47,757 nt of DNA from Victivallaceae bacterium (GCA_024405735.1 JAKSOF010000016.1:1-47757), one strand, 5' to 3'; counted from the stretch's first letter, positions 23,906 to 32,807 are shown. Program-made: numbers and translations. The notes: a model not told the origin generated them from the letters alone.

Positions 23906-24247
23906 TTCACCGCCCCCCTTTACGTCAGTTATGAGAAATGAGAAATGAGAGAGACTCGCACCGATGTCAGTTTCGCGGCAGCGTCCGCGAGATGATCCTT
24001 GGCGTGGGAGTATCGCAGATCAGGCAGTCGGGCGGGCGGAGCGGCAGAGCGGAGCATTAGCCCGCGTGGGACGCAGGTCGATTTGCAATAACAAAACAGA
24101 CGAGCCCGCGGAGATTTGCGGTGCCAAATGTCAAAAGCGCGGACAAAACGATTTATCCGCAAATATCTGCGGCAGGTACAAAGTCCAGCCTGTGGCTGGT
24201 TGAGAGAGCCGCGAGAGGCGAAATCAGCCTCTCGTGCCCCCATTGCG
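23906..24247. other. 342-bp gene-free region
   Basis: I find no credible gene here. A minus-strand frame of 104 codons is open but is low in hydrophobic periodicity and lacks an RBS. The region holds a micro-repeat (ATGAGAA three times near 23936-23950), an imperfect 16-bp inverted repeat at about 24108-24123 and 24158-24173 (CCGCGGAGATTTGCGG type), and a GAGAGGC/GCCTCTC hairpin near 24213-24233. A 22-nt motif around 23968-23990 (TTTCGCGGCAGCG-CCGCGAGA) also occurs inside the intergenic element near 12353-12374. Confidence 0.6.
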
Positions 24248-25339
24248 TTATTTCGTTTCGATCGCGTCGCGTAATTGGCGCAAGGCTTCTTCCTCGCTGA
24301 AAACGCCGAGCGTTTTGCCGTGCGAAAAAAAGAGGACGCTGCCGTTGCGGCTGCCGGCGATGCCGAAATCGGCTTCGCGGGCTTCGCCGGGACCGTTGAC
24401 GGGACACCCCATCACGGCGATTTTTTTTGCGGCGACCGTTTTGCCGGAGGCTTTGATTTCTTCGAGCATCGCTTCGACTTTTTGCGCGAGGGCAAAAAGA
24501 TCGATCTCGGTGCGTCCGCAAGTGGGACAACTGACAAGTTCGGGGGCGGCTTTCCGCAGACCGCACGCTTCAAGGATGCGGATCGCGGCGATCACTTCCT
24601 CCCCGGGAGGCGCGGTCAAACTGACGCGGATCGTATCGCCGATCCCCTCGTTGAGCAAAGTTCCGATGCCGACGGCGGATTTGACGATCCCCATCGCAGG
24701 AGTTCCGGCTTCCGTCAAGCCGACGTGGAGCGGATAATCGGTGCGCGCGGCAAATTCGCGGTATGCCGCCAACGTCACGCCGACATCGCTCGCCTTGACG
24801 GCGACTTTGATCGCGGAAAGTCCGAAAGATTCGAGTTTTTCGCACTGGCGCAACGCGCCCTCGACCAAAGCGGAACCGAGCGCATCGACAAAAGATACGC
24901 CGTTTGCCATTTTCTTTTCGATCGCGGCTTTGCCGATACTGCCGGAATTGGCGCCGACGCGGACGGCGACGCCCTTTTCGACGGCAAGACGCGCCATCGC
25001 TTCCAACTCGGCGTCATCGTGAAACAGTCCGGGGTTGACGCGCACGCCCGCCGCTCCGGCGCGGATCGCGGCGGAAGCCGCTCCGGCGCAGAATTGAATA
25101 TCGGCGACGACGGGAAGACGCGACGCGCGGCAGACTTCCGCAAAAAGCGGCTCCTCTTCAACCGAATCGAGCGCGATCCTCACAATGTCGCAACCGCGCG
25201 CGGCAAGGGAATCGACCTGGGAAATCAGTTGATCGGTTTTCGCGACCGGGACGGTCGCCATCGACTGGACCGAAACGGGATAATCGGAGCCGATGCCGAT
25301 TTTTCCCAAATGGATCTGCCTGGTGATACGCCGTTTCAT
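24248..25339 (-). CDS. ispG: 4-hydroxy-3-methylbut-2-en-1-yl diphosphate synthase
   Basis: 363 residues. This iron-sulfur enzyme makes HMBPP from the cyclic diphosphate of the MEP isoprenoid pathway. The TIM barrel begins with RQIHLGKIGIGSDYPVSVQSM. The 4Fe-4S ligands are in SCPTCGR and GCPVNGPGEA, the latter with the cluster-binding glutamate. It overlaps the rseP stop by 4 nt and ends a three-gene minus-strand operon that also holds a desulfurase paralogue, with a second desulfurase divergent. The location beside sulfur-mobilising genes is suggestive but not proof of a link. Confidence 0.96.
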   Translation of the reverse strand: MKRRITRQIHLGKIGIGSDYPVSVQSMATVPVAKTDQLISQVDSLAARGCDIVRIALDSVEEEPLFAEVCRASRLPVVADIQFCAGAASAAIRAGAAGVRVNPGLFHDDAELEAMARLAVEKGVAVRVGANSGSIGKAAIEKKMANGVSFVDALGSALVEGALRQCEKLESFGLSAIKVAVKASDVGVTLAAYREFAARTDYPLHVGLTEAGTPAMGIVKSAVGIGTLLNEGIGDTIRVSLTAPPGEEVIAAIRILEACGLRKAAPELVSCPTCGRTEIDLFALAQKVEAMLEEIKASGKTVAAKKIAVMGCPVNGPGEAREADFGIAGSRNGSVLFFSHGKTLGVFSEEEALRQLRDAIETK

Positions 25340-26955
25340 TTCTTGCTCTCCACGGGAATATATTTATGATAGAAACGCTTGCCGTCGGCAAACGTCACAA
25401 AAACCATCAGCGCAAGCAACAAAATCATAAACAAATAGGAAATATAGCGGATGACACACGTCGGCAGCGGACGGCGGAAAACCGCTTCGATCGCGCCGAA
25501 AAGGATGTGCCCCCCGTCAAGAACCGGCAACGGCAGTAAATTGAAAAGCGCCAAGGCGAACGAGATCATCACAACGAAATAAAGCGCAAACACGATCGAG
25601 CCGTGACGCACCGAATCGTACAGCACCATTCCGATACCGAGCGGTCCCGACATATGACCGACCTTGAGCGAACTTTGCTTTTCCGTCCAGCCGAATTTAT
25701 GCCCGATGCCGATGGCGATGCCGCGCAAACTGCGCCAACTCATCTGACAGCATCCGACCAGTTGCGCCCAGGGCGTCGGATGGTCGACCGACATCATCTG
25801 AATGTCGATCCCGCACGGATAAAGATACTCCGGCGTCACCTCGGCGGAAAAAGTCCTGCCGTTGTTTTCCCAGACGATTTCAACGGGAGTCCCGTGATTG
25901 TTTTCCAATGCCGCGTAAACGTCGGCAAAAGTTGAAATCGTTTTACCGCCGATTCGCGTCAGCGTCGATCCCGGGGTGATCCCGGCACGGGCGGCGGGAC
26001 CGTCGGGATCGGCGGACTGGACTTCAACACGATTTCCCTTGTCCGTCATCAGGATCATCAGCATCGCCCCGCCCTCTTGCGAAAGCCGTTTCGGACAGAC
26101 GGTGATTTTTTTCTCGGCATCTCCCCGCCGTACGAGAATTTCCGCCGCTTTGCCGTCCGCCCGGTTCAACGCGAGTTGAAAATCGGAGAAATCGCGGATC
26201 TCTTTGCCGTTGACGGCAATCACGATGTCTCCGGCGCGGATGCCCGCCTTTTCGGCGATGCCTCCACACTCCGGCACGAGTTCGATCGGAATGACGACGG
26301 CGAAACTCGGCGCCGCGATGTTTTCCATCTGAGAATTGGGACGCGGACGGTAAACGATCTTATGCTTTTCGCCATTGCGCAGAAAAGTCAATTCCATTTG
26401 ATCGACGGCATAGAAATTTTCTTCCAGAAATTCCTTCCACGTATACTGAAAGGATTTGCCATTCACCTCGACGATGCGGTCGTTGACCCGCAATCCGGCG
26501 GCGTATTCGGGCCCGGTCGGGTCGATCGCGCGCACGGTCATCTCGCGCATTTTGGGCGAAACCTGCGGGATCCCGACCGCCCAGACGACGATGGAAATCA
26601 GCAAACCGGAAAGAAGATTGAATCCGGGGCCCGCCACCGCCGTGACGATGCGGTCCAGCGCCTTGGCGCGCGGCAATTCACGACCGTCCGCCGATTTCGG
26701 CACATCGCCCGTCGCGTCGATTTGCGGGATCTCGCAGTAGCCGCCAAAGGGCAGATAGCCGAGGCGGTATTCGACACCGCGGTAAGTTTTCCGCCAGAAA
26801 GGACGGAATCCGAGGGCAAAGGCATCGACGTGCAATCCGCGCCATTTCGCCGCAAGGAAGTGCCCGAACTCATGAATAAAAATGCAGAAACCGAGCGCAA
26901 AGACCACAAACAAAACGGAGCCGACACAGAGCAGAAAATCGTAAAAAGAGGACAT
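25336..26955 (-). CDS. rseP: RIP/site-2 intramembrane zinc metalloprotease
   Basis: 539 residues from the ATG at 26955 (MSSFYDFLL). The first membrane helix holds the zinc site HEFGH at 28-32. Two PDZ domains follow (GPEYAAGLRVNDRIVEVNG and AGIRAGDIVIAVNGKEI, with a third PDZ-like repeat AGITPGSTLTRIGGKTI). The third zinc ligand is in NLLPLPVLDGGH near the C-terminus. The family cleaves membrane-bound anti-sigma factors and signal peptide remnants. The length exceeds that of E. coli RseP (450) because of the extra periplasmic PDZ-like segment. It lies 22 nt after the desulfurase-like gene and overlaps ispG. Confidence 0.94.
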   Translation of the reverse strand: MSSFYDFLLCVGSVLFVVFALGFCIFIHEFGHFLAAKWRGLHVDAFALGFRPFWRKTYRGVEYRLGYLPFGGYCEIPQIDATGDVPKSADGRELPRAKALDRIVTAVAGPGFNLLSGLLISIVVWAVGIPQVSPKMREMTVRAIDPTGPEYAAGLRVNDRIVEVNGKSFQYTWKEFLEENFYAVDQMELTFLRNGEKHKIVYRPRPNSQMENIAAPSFAVVIPIELVPECGGIAEKAGIRAGDIVIAVNGKEIRDFSDFQLALNRADGKAAEILVRRGDAEKKITVCPKRLSQEGGAMLMILMTDKGNRVEVQSADPDGPAARAGITPGSTLTRIGGKTISTFADVYAALENNHGTPVEIVWENNGRTFSAEVTPEYLYPCGIDIQMMSVDHPTPWAQLVGCCQMSWRSLRGIAIGIGHKFGWTEKQSSLKVGHMSGPLGIGMVLYDSVRHGSIVFALYFVVMISFALALFNLLPLPVLDGGHILFGAIEAVFRRPLPTCVIRYISYLFMILLLALMVFVTFADGKRFYHKYIPVESKK

Positions 26956-26977
26956 CGTAGTGAAAAAACCTTCTGTT

Positions 26978-28063
26978 TTAATACCGCCGGAGCACGTCGC
27001 CCAATACCGTGACGAAACGCTCCGCTTCATTCATTTTATTGGCAAGCGAAAAACTCAAGCGCAGTCCGCTGTAAGCTTCTTCGCGGGAAAATCCGAGCGC
27101 AAGCATCGCCGGACTGGGCTGATCGCTTTCGGAAGCGCACGCGCTCCCCGCCGAAGTCATAATATCGGCACCGGAAAGCATCCGCACCAGGATCGCACCC
27201 TGTTTGCCGGGGAAGTGCAAATGCAAAATGGAAAAATGCGCTTTTTCCTCCGGGATCGTCGCCACCGCGCCGAGCGCGGCGCAATTTTCGCGCAAAAAGC
27301 GGTTCAGCGGCTCCAACTGGAATTTCTCCAGTTTCCGCTGTTTCAATTTCAATTCCAACGCCGTTTCGATCATAAAAAGTTCGGGAGCGTAAAGTTTGTC
27401 GACCATATAACGCTCCCTGCGCCACGCCGAGCGCAACGCCTCCCAATCGCGCAATGCGGGATGCTCCCGGTCGTAAATCAGCGCCGCGCCGCCGGCGGGA
27501 GAGCCGAGTTTGGCGGCACTGCAAAAATAGACCGACGCCTCCTGCGGCAACTCCATTTTGCCGATCGCCTGGATGGCGTCGGCGGCGATCACGGCATCGG
27601 GAAACGCGGCGCGAAGCGCGGAAAAATCGGGCATCGTACCCAGTTCGCTTTGCAACTGGTGAATGGCGACCAGCGACGCGTCCGGCGGATTTTCCGGCAA
27701 CATCAATGCTCCTTGCGCGTCGCATTTCAGCCAAGAAACGCGCTCCGCCGAATCCGCGAGCGCGGCGCGCAAAGCGGGATGCTCCAGATAAGAGGAAACC
27801 ACGCGGCGTTTGGCGACCAGTTGCGTCGATGCGGCAAACCGGAAAGCCTCCGCCGCGCCGCCGAACCAGAGCACGCCGAAGCGGGCGTTCAAGCCGAGCA
27901 TTTGCACGATGCGCTCGCCGCTGTGAGTCAACGCCTGACGCGCGCGTCTGCCGAGCAGATGCCCCGCTTCGCTGTTGGTGCCGAATTCCCGCACCAGATC
28001 GAAGTAGCGCTGATAAAGCCCTTGCGTCGGCATCATTCCGGCGGCGTGGTCAAAATAAATCAT
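26978..28063 (-). CDS. diverged cysteine desulfurase-like class V aminotransferase
   Basis: 361 residues. The fold and order of motifs follow NifS/IscS: YFDHAAGM at the start, EHPAL, DAIQAIGK, the PLP lysine K185 in CSAAKLGSP, and a possible sulfur-carrying C309 in SAGSACASES. Several positions normally fixed are changed. The cofactor-facing GATES segment reads FGGAAEAF, the NNE of VNNEIGT reads LQSELGT, and the histidine before the PLP lysine is alanine. It is therefore a specialised or weakly active paralogue of the canonical enzyme encoded divergently at 28214. AAGGAA precedes the ATG; promoter TTGATA-N17-TATTTT lies at 28135-28107. First gene of the operon with rseP and ispG. Confidence 0.85.
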   Translation of the reverse strand: MIYFDHAAGMMPTQGLYQRYFDLVREFGTNSEAGHLLGRRARQALTHSGERIVQMLGLNARFGVLWFGGAAEAFRFAASTQLVAKRRVVSSYLEHPALRAALADSAERVSWLKCDAQGALMLPENPPDASLVAIHQLQSELGTMPDFSALRAAFPDAVIAADAIQAIGKMELPQEASVYFCSAAKLGSPAGGAALIYDREHPALRDWEALRSAWRRERYMVDKLYAPELFMIETALELKLKQRKLEKFQLEPLNRFLRENCAALGAVATIPEEKAHFSILHLHFPGKQGAILVRMLSGADIMTSAGSACASESDQPSPAMLALGFSREEAYSGLRLSFSLANKMNEAERFVTVLGDVLRRY

Positions 28064-28106
28064 TCTTTTTCCTTAATAAAAAGACAACTTTGGTGTCATC
28101 TTGCGT

Positions 28107-28176
28107 AAAATAACCGTTTTCCCGCGATTTATCAACCGGAAAAGGGTTGACTTTTGCAAAAAAGATGATTTATTTT
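28107..28176. promoter_or_regulatory. back-to-back promoters of the two cysteine desulfurase genes
   Basis: Minus: TTGATA (28135-28130), 17-bp spacer, TATTTT (28112-28107). Plus: TTGACT (28147-28152), 18-bp spacer, TATTTT (28171-28176). Only 11 bp separate the two -35 boxes. Confidence 0.65.
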
Positions 28177-28213
28177 AAAGATGACAAGTGTCGAAATGGA
28201 GATTCAACGAAAA

Positions 28214-29401
28214 ATGCAACCCGATACGATTTATCTGGACAACAACGCGACCACGCGCGTCGCGCCGGAAGTTTTTGACGCGATGCGTCCTTATTTCTGC
28301 GAGCGTTACGGCAATCCCTCGAGCATTCACCGCTTCGGCGGAAACGTCGCCGCGGAAATCGAAAAAGCCCGTTGCGCCGTCGCCGACCTCATCGGGGCGA
28401 AATACCGCAACAAAGACGGCAACGCCACCGAGATCATTTTCACCAGCTGCGGTACCGAAAGCGACAATACCGCACTGCAATGCGCCGTCCGCGCCGCGCA
28501 AGGCAAAAAAAAGATCATCACTTCGGCGGTGGAGCATCCCGGCATCAACCACTATCTCGACGAACTTGCACGGCAAAATTATGAAATCGTCAAAATCGGC
28601 GTCGACGGTCAAGGCCGCCTCAAAATGGATGATTTCCGCGCCGCGCTCGACGGTAACACCGCCGTTGTTTCGATGATGTACGCCAACAACGAGACGGGAA
28701 CGATCTTTCCGGTCGCCGAACTCTGCCGCCTCGCACACGAAGCCGGAGCTTATTTCCACACCGACGCCGTCCAGGCGGCGGGCAAGGTCGAAATCGACGT
28801 CGACCGCGATGGATTTGACTTCCTCTCGATCTCGGGACACAAACTGCATGCGCCCAAAGGCGTCGGCGTGCTTTTCGCACGGCGGGGGATCCCTTTCACG
28901 CCGCTCATTCTCGGCGGGCATCAGGAAAAAATGCGGCGCGGCGGCACCGAAAACGTCGCTTCGATCATCGGTCTCGGCGAAGCGTGCCGTATGGCAAAAT
29001 CCGCATTGCCGGAGGAGATCGGCTACCTTGCGTCGCTCCGCGACGCGTTTGAAGCCAAACTCAAGGCGTCGATCCCCGATATCCGCATCAACGGCGACTT
29101 GGAGCATCGTCTCCCCAACACGTCATCGGTCAGTTTCGAAGACATCGAGGGCGAATCGATCCTGATGTTGCTCGATCAATTCGGCATCTGCGCTTCGAGC
29201 GGTTCCGCCTGTACGACGGGAAGTCTTGAGCCGTCGCACGTCATGCGGGCGATGAATATCCCCTACAACGCCGCGCACGGCACGATCCGTTTCAGTCTTT
29301 CCAAGTACAACACGCCTGCGGAACTCGACTTCACCGCGCAGAAACTCGTACCGGTCATTGCGCGTTTGCGCGAAATTTCACCTTACTGGAAGAAAAAATG
29401 A
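28214..29401 (+). CDS. nifS: cysteine desulfurase, NifS type
   Basis: 395 residues from ATG 28214, preferred because the predicted transcript starts near 28183 and GGAG lies before it; ATG 28196 is possible and an ATG at 28181 is not. The enzyme takes sulfur from cysteine for iron-sulfur cluster and thio-cofactor synthesis. All core motifs are intact: YLDNNATTRV, CGTESDN, VEHPGI, ANNETGT, DAVQAAGK, the PLP lysine in SISGHKLHAPKG, and the persulfide cysteine in SSGSACTTGS. It overlaps the next gene by 4 nt. No iscU-type scaffold follows, which is unusual for an isc or nif cluster, so a general housekeeping role is likely. Confidence 0.94.
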   Translation: MQPDTIYLDNNATTRVAPEVFDAMRPYFCERYGNPSSIHRFGGNVAAEIEKARCAVADLIGAKYRNKDGNATEIIFTSCGTESDNTALQCAVRAAQGKKKIITSAVEHPGINHYLDELARQNYEIVKIGVDGQGRLKMDDFRAALDGNTAVVSMMYANNETGTIFPVAELCRLAHEAGAYFHTDAVQAAGKVEIDVDRDGFDFLSISGHKLHAPKGVGVLFARRGIPFTPLILGGHQEKMRRGGTENVASIIGLGEACRMAKSALPEEIGYLASLRDAFEAKLKASIPDIRINGDLEHRLPNTSSVSFEDIEGESILMLLDQFGICASSGSACTTGSLEPSHVMRAMNIPYNAAHGTIRFSLSKYNTPAELDFTAQKLVPVIARLREISPYWKKK

Positions 29402-29676
29402 ACATCCCCTCCTCTTCTCCGAAACCGGAGATCAAATTCCCGGCGGAATGGGAATTCCGCATCATCGTAATGGGCGACCAGTCGGAAAAAACCGTTTCCG
29501 GTCTGCAGGATGTTTTCCGCCGTTTCGGCGAAGATCCCGCGATCGAGCGCCGGGAAACGTCCAAACAGGGAAAATATCAGGCGCTCTGCGCCAAAATGAC
29601 GATGCCCGACCGGTCGACGCTTGATGCGATCAGCCGGGAACTCGCCGCCGTCCCCGGCGTCAAAATGATCCTGTAG
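29398..29676 (+). CDS. YbeD/DUF493-like small protein
   Basis: 92 residues overlapping nifS by ATGA. After a proline-rich start (IPSSSPKPEIKFPAEW) the sequence EFRIIVMGDQSEKT ... GKYQALCAKMTMPDRSTLDAISRELAAVPGVKMIL follows the DUF493 (YbeD/lipoate regulatory-like) ACT-like fold: beta-alpha-beta-beta-alpha-beta with G-KY-S-like strand and VPGVKM-L end. In Enterobacteria the relative sits beside lipoate genes; here it is coupled to a desulfurase, so a link with sulfur transfer is possible. Function unknown. Confidence 0.75.
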   Translation: MNIPSSSPKPEIKFPAEWEFRIIVMGDQSEKTVSGLQDVFRRFGEDPAIERRETSKQGKYQALCAKMTMPDRSTLDAISRELAAVPGVKMIL

Positions 29677-29721
29677 TTATGGACAAATCAACAAACATTT
29701 TGCTGATTTTGACAAATTCAT

Positions 29722-29750
29722 TTGACAACTCGACCGAAGTGAATTATTTT
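29722..29750 (+). promoter_or_regulatory. nagB promoter
   Basis: TTGACA at 29722-29727 (perfect consensus), 17-bp spacer, TATTTT at 29745-29750. The leader is about 35 nt with AGGAGG close to the ATG. Confidence 0.75.
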
Positions 29751-29792
29751 TAAAAAGAAGCACGTTGCAACCCTTATCAGGAGGATCTTATT

Positions 29793-30578
29793 ATGGAAGT
29801 CATCGTTCGTCCGACGACCGCGGAAGCGGTCAAACTCACCGCGCAACTGATCGCCGATCTCGTCAAGGCGAAACCTGCGTGCAACCTCGGTCTTGCCACC
29901 GGCGCCACGATGGAGGCGGTCTACGCCGATCTCGTCAAAATGTACCAGGCGGGGGAAGTCGATTTTTCGCAAGTCACCAGTTTCAACCTCGACGAATACA
30001 TCGGTCTCGCGCCCGATGATCCCAACAGTTACCGTTATTATATGAATCATCACCTTTTCGATCACATCAACATCGACAAGGCGAAAACTAATCTGCCCGA
30101 CGGTCTTGCCAAGGATTACGCCGCCGAGGGCGAGCGTTATGAAAAGGCGATCAAGGCGGCGGGCGGCGTCGATCTGCAGTTGCTCGGCATCGGCCGCGAC
30201 GGACACATCGGTTTCAACGAGCCGCTTTCCTCCTTTGCCTCGCGCACCCGCGACAAGGCGTTGACCCCGGAAACCTGGCGGCAGAATTCGATCTACTTCA
30301 ATCCTCCCGAATCGATGCCGATGAGCGCATTCACGATGGGCGTCGGCACCATTCTCGACGCGAAACAGGCGCTGTTGCTGATCACCGGCAAAAGCAAAGC
30401 CGCCATCGCCGCCAAGGCGATCGAAGGTCCCGTTTCGTCGATGGTGACGGCGAGCGCGTTGCAGTTGCATCAGCACGCGATCGTCATCCTCGATGAGGAA
30501 GCCGCCGCCGAGTTGACGATGCGGGAGTACTACGACTGGGTTTTCGCCCACGACCGCAAATGGGAAAACTACCGTTAA
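29793..30578 (+). CDS. nagB: glucosamine-6-phosphate deaminase
   Basis: 261 residues. It converts glucosamine-6-phosphate to fructose-6-phosphate and ammonia, the last step of amino-sugar catabolism. LGLATGATMEAVYADL is the phosphate loop, FNLDEYIGL holds the catalytic aspartate, and GIGRDGHIGFNEP the catalytic histidine region. The RBS AGGAGG is strong. It sits 11 nt upstream of the ROK-like gene, suggesting a two-gene amino-sugar unit with its own consensus promoter. nagA is not in the window. Confidence 0.96.
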   Translation: MEVIVRPTTAEAVKLTAQLIADLVKAKPACNLGLATGATMEAVYADLVKMYQAGEVDFSQVTSFNLDEYIGLAPDDPNSYRYYMNHHLFDHINIDKAKTNLPDGLAKDYAAEGERYEKAIKAAGGVDLQLLGIGRDGHIGFNEPLSSFASRTRDKALTPETWRQNSIYFNPPESMPMSAFTMGVGTILDAKQALLLITGKSKAAIAAKAIEGPVSSMVTASALQLHQHAIVILDEEAAAELTMREYYDWVFAHDRKWENYR

Positions 30579-30589
30579 AGGCTGAAAAA

Positions 30590-31969
30590 ATGGCTGTCAT
30601 CCAGTTAAAAGATTACGTTGCGCCCGAGTTGGACAAGGGCTTCGTCCCCGCCGTGCTCTGGAATCGCGAATACCGCAAAACAGTTGCCGCAGACAAAGAG
30701 AGTCAACGCGTCGCGTTGACACTGGAGCGCGTCAACGGCGCCATCTCGCGTTTCGATACCGCGATCCTCGCGGAAAAGGCGGAAAACACCGCGCTCAACG
30801 TGCGTTACATCGAGCGCATCGTCAAAATGATGCTCTGGAGTTTCGGCGGCTACCGCGTCGGTATCTACGGCGCCCCCGCGACGGCGGCGGAAATCGCCAA
30901 AATCTACAGTCCCGACGGGGCGCGCGCCTTTGACTATCAGGTAATGGGCGAACGCATTTACGATAAAAAGTTCGAGATCGTCACCGGAAGTTTCGCCGAT
31001 GCTCCCGCAGGCAAAGCGATCACCGTGAAACTCGGCGGACACTTCGACGGATGCCGCATCGGTTTCGACCTCGGCGGTTCCGACCGCAAATGCGCCGCCG
31101 TCCAGGACGGAAAAACCGTCCACAGCGAGGAAGTCGTCTGGGACCCCTATTTCCAGAGCGACATCCAGTATCATTACGACGGCATTCTCGATTCACTGCG
31201 CCGCGCCGCCGCCAAGTTGCCGCGCGTGGACGCCATCGGCGGGAGCGCCGCCGGCGTATACGTCGACAATCAGCCGCGCATCGCGTCGCTTTTCCGCGGC
31301 ATCCCCGAAAAGGATTTCGCGACCAAAGTGCGTCCGATCTTTCTTGAGATCGCCAAGGAATTTCCCGGAGTGCCTTTCGTCGTGCTCAACGACGGCGAAG
31401 TCACCGCGCTCGCGGGTGCGATCAGCCTTAAACGCAACTCCCTCATCGGTCTGGCGATGGGTACGAGCGAAGCGGTCGGCTATGTCACGCCCGACGGGAG
31501 TCTGACCGATTATCTCAACGAACTCGCTTTCGCGCCGATCGACTACCGCGAAACCGACGCCCCCCGCGACGAATGGTCGGGCGACGCCGGAGTCGGTGCG
31601 CTTTTCCTCTCACAGCAGGCGGTCGGCAGACTTGCCCCCGCCGCCGGATTCGACTTCGGCAAAATGCCGTTGCCGGAGCAACTTAAAATGGTGCAGAAAG
31701 CGATGGCGGAAAACGATCCGCGCGCCGCGGCGATCTACCGCACGATCGGCGTTTACCTCGGCTACGCGATCGCGCATTATGCGGATTTCTACGCATTGGA
31801 AAACCTGCTGCTCCTCGGTCGTGTTTCTTCCGGCAACGGCGGCACGGTCATCGTGGAAACGGCGCAGAAACTCCTTCGTGAGCAATTCCCCGAATTGAAT
31901 GTCGCCATCCATGTGCCGGATGAAACCTTCAAGCGGCACGGACAGGCGGTCATCGCCGCAACGCTGTAA
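30590..31969 (+). CDS. ROK/ASKHA-type sugar kinase homologue with N-terminal extension
   Basis: 459 residues from ATG 30590 with AAAGG before it; an upstream in-frame start at 30560 overlaps nagB. The ASKHA nucleotide-binding fold begins only near residue 155 (CRIGFDLGGSDRKCAAVQDG, the phosphate-1 loop). It continues with IGGSAAG, PFVVLNDGEVTALAG and LAMGTSEAVGYV (phosphate-2). The first 150 residues form a separate helical domain of unknown role (MMLWSFGGYRVGIYGAPA). The zinc motif CxCGxxGC of classical ROK proteins is not seen. Coupling with nagB suggests a role with amino sugars, perhaps phosphorylation of glucosamine or N-acetyl sugars. Exact substrate is not shown. Confidence 0.75.
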   Translation: MAVIQLKDYVAPELDKGFVPAVLWNREYRKTVAADKESQRVALTLERVNGAISRFDTAILAEKAENTALNVRYIERIVKMMLWSFGGYRVGIYGAPATAAEIAKIYSPDGARAFDYQVMGERIYDKKFEIVTGSFADAPAGKAITVKLGGHFDGCRIGFDLGGSDRKCAAVQDGKTVHSEEVVWDPYFQSDIQYHYDGILDSLRRAAAKLPRVDAIGGSAAGVYVDNQPRIASLFRGIPEKDFATKVRPIFLEIAKEFPGVPFVVLNDGEVTALAGAISLKRNSLIGLAMGTSEAVGYVTPDGSLTDYLNELAFAPIDYRETDAPRDEWSGDAGVGALFLSQQAVGRLAPAAGFDFGKMPLPEQLKMVQKAMAENDPRAAAIYRTIGVYLGYAIAHYADFYALENLLLLGRVSSGNGGTVIVETAQKLLREQFPELNVAIHVPDETFKRHGQAVIAATL

Positions 31970-31980
31970 AAAGCAATACG

Positions 31981-32010
31981 ACGGGGGCGGCAACGCCCCC
32001 GTATTTCTTT
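31981..32010 (+). terminator. intrinsic terminator after the nagB unit
   Basis: ACGGGGGCG at 31981-31989, GCAA loop, CGCCCCCGT at 31994-32002, then a T-rich tract (ATTTCTTTTC). The tatD start lies only 9 nt past the tract, so some readthrough may feed it. Confidence 0.7.
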
Positions 32011-32018
32011 TCAGAAAA

Positions 32019-32804
32019 ATGACGCTTTTTGACACGCATTTTCATTACTCCGGGGAACTTCCCGTCACGGAATACCGCGCCAAAATCGATGCGGCGATAA
32101 AAGAAAATACGCTTTTCACGCTTGCCGTCGGCGGCAGTCCGGCGGAAAGTTCCCGCGCTTTGGAATACGCCCGGAGTTTTGCCGATTCGTGGTGCGCCGT
32201 CGGGATCCATCCGCACGAAGCGCAGAAATACCGGCAAAGCGGCGACGACCTTTCCATTTTCCGCAACGAAAAAAAAGTCGTCGCGATCGGAGAACTCGGA
32301 CTGGATTATTTCTACGACTTTTCCTGCCGGGAACTTCAAAAGGAGGTCTTTGCCGAATATCTCGCGCTCGCCCTCGACTGGGACAAGCCCGCCATCGTCC
32401 ATTTGCGCGACAGGGAAAATTGTGAAAACGCTTATCTTGACGCGCTGGAGTTGTTGCATCCTTTTGCGGCGCGCGGCGGGCGCTTTGAGATCCATTGCTA
32501 TACAGGAGGGAATGCGTTATTGCCGCAGTTTGCCGCATTGGGCGCGTATTTCGGCGTAACGGGGATGGTAACTTTTAAAAATTCGGAAAACATCAGAAAG
32601 CAACTTCCCCTCATCCCTCCGGACAAACTGCTTCTGGAAACCGATTCCCCTTATCTCGCCCCCGTACCGTTGCGCGGAAGCGAAAATCATCCGGGCAATC
32701 TGCCGCTTGTCGCCGCAAAGACGGCGGAAGTCCTGCAAAAAGACGTGGAGGAGATCGCCCGGCTCACGACGGACAACGCGATGACGTTTTTCCGGCTCAA
32801 GTAA
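32019..32804 (+). CDS. tatD: TatD family metal-dependent hydrolase/DNase
   Basis: 261 residues from ATG 32019. Metal ligands of the TIM barrel are all present: H-x-H in FDTHFHY, E in IGELGLDY, H in VHLRD, H in IHCYTG and D in LETDSPYLAP. GIHPHEA is typical. Family members are 3'-5' DNases and D-amino-acyl-tRNA or repair nucleases. No strong RBS and no promoter are visible; it is probably expressed by readthrough past the terminator just upstream. TatD/YcfH/YjjV sub-assignment is not possible. Confidence 0.93.
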   Translation: MTLFDTHFHYSGELPVTEYRAKIDAAIKENTLFTLAVGGSPAESSRALEYARSFADSWCAVGIHPHEAQKYRQSGDDLSIFRNEKKVVAIGELGLDYFYDFSCRELQKEVFAEYLALALDWDKPAIVHLRDRENCENAYLDALELLHPFAARGGRFEIHCYTGGNALLPQFAALGAYFGVTGMVTFKNSENIRKQLPLIPPDKLLLETDSPYLAPVPLRGSENHPGNLPLVAAKTAEVLQKDVEEIARLTTDNAMTFFRLK

Positions 32805-32807
32805 GTG

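Noticed and set aside
23929-24243. 104-codon minus-strand open frame
   Set aside because: No Shine-Dalgarno, improbable composition (many R, S, P and C), and it lies in DNA with repeats and hairpins. It looks like a translated intergenic repeat.
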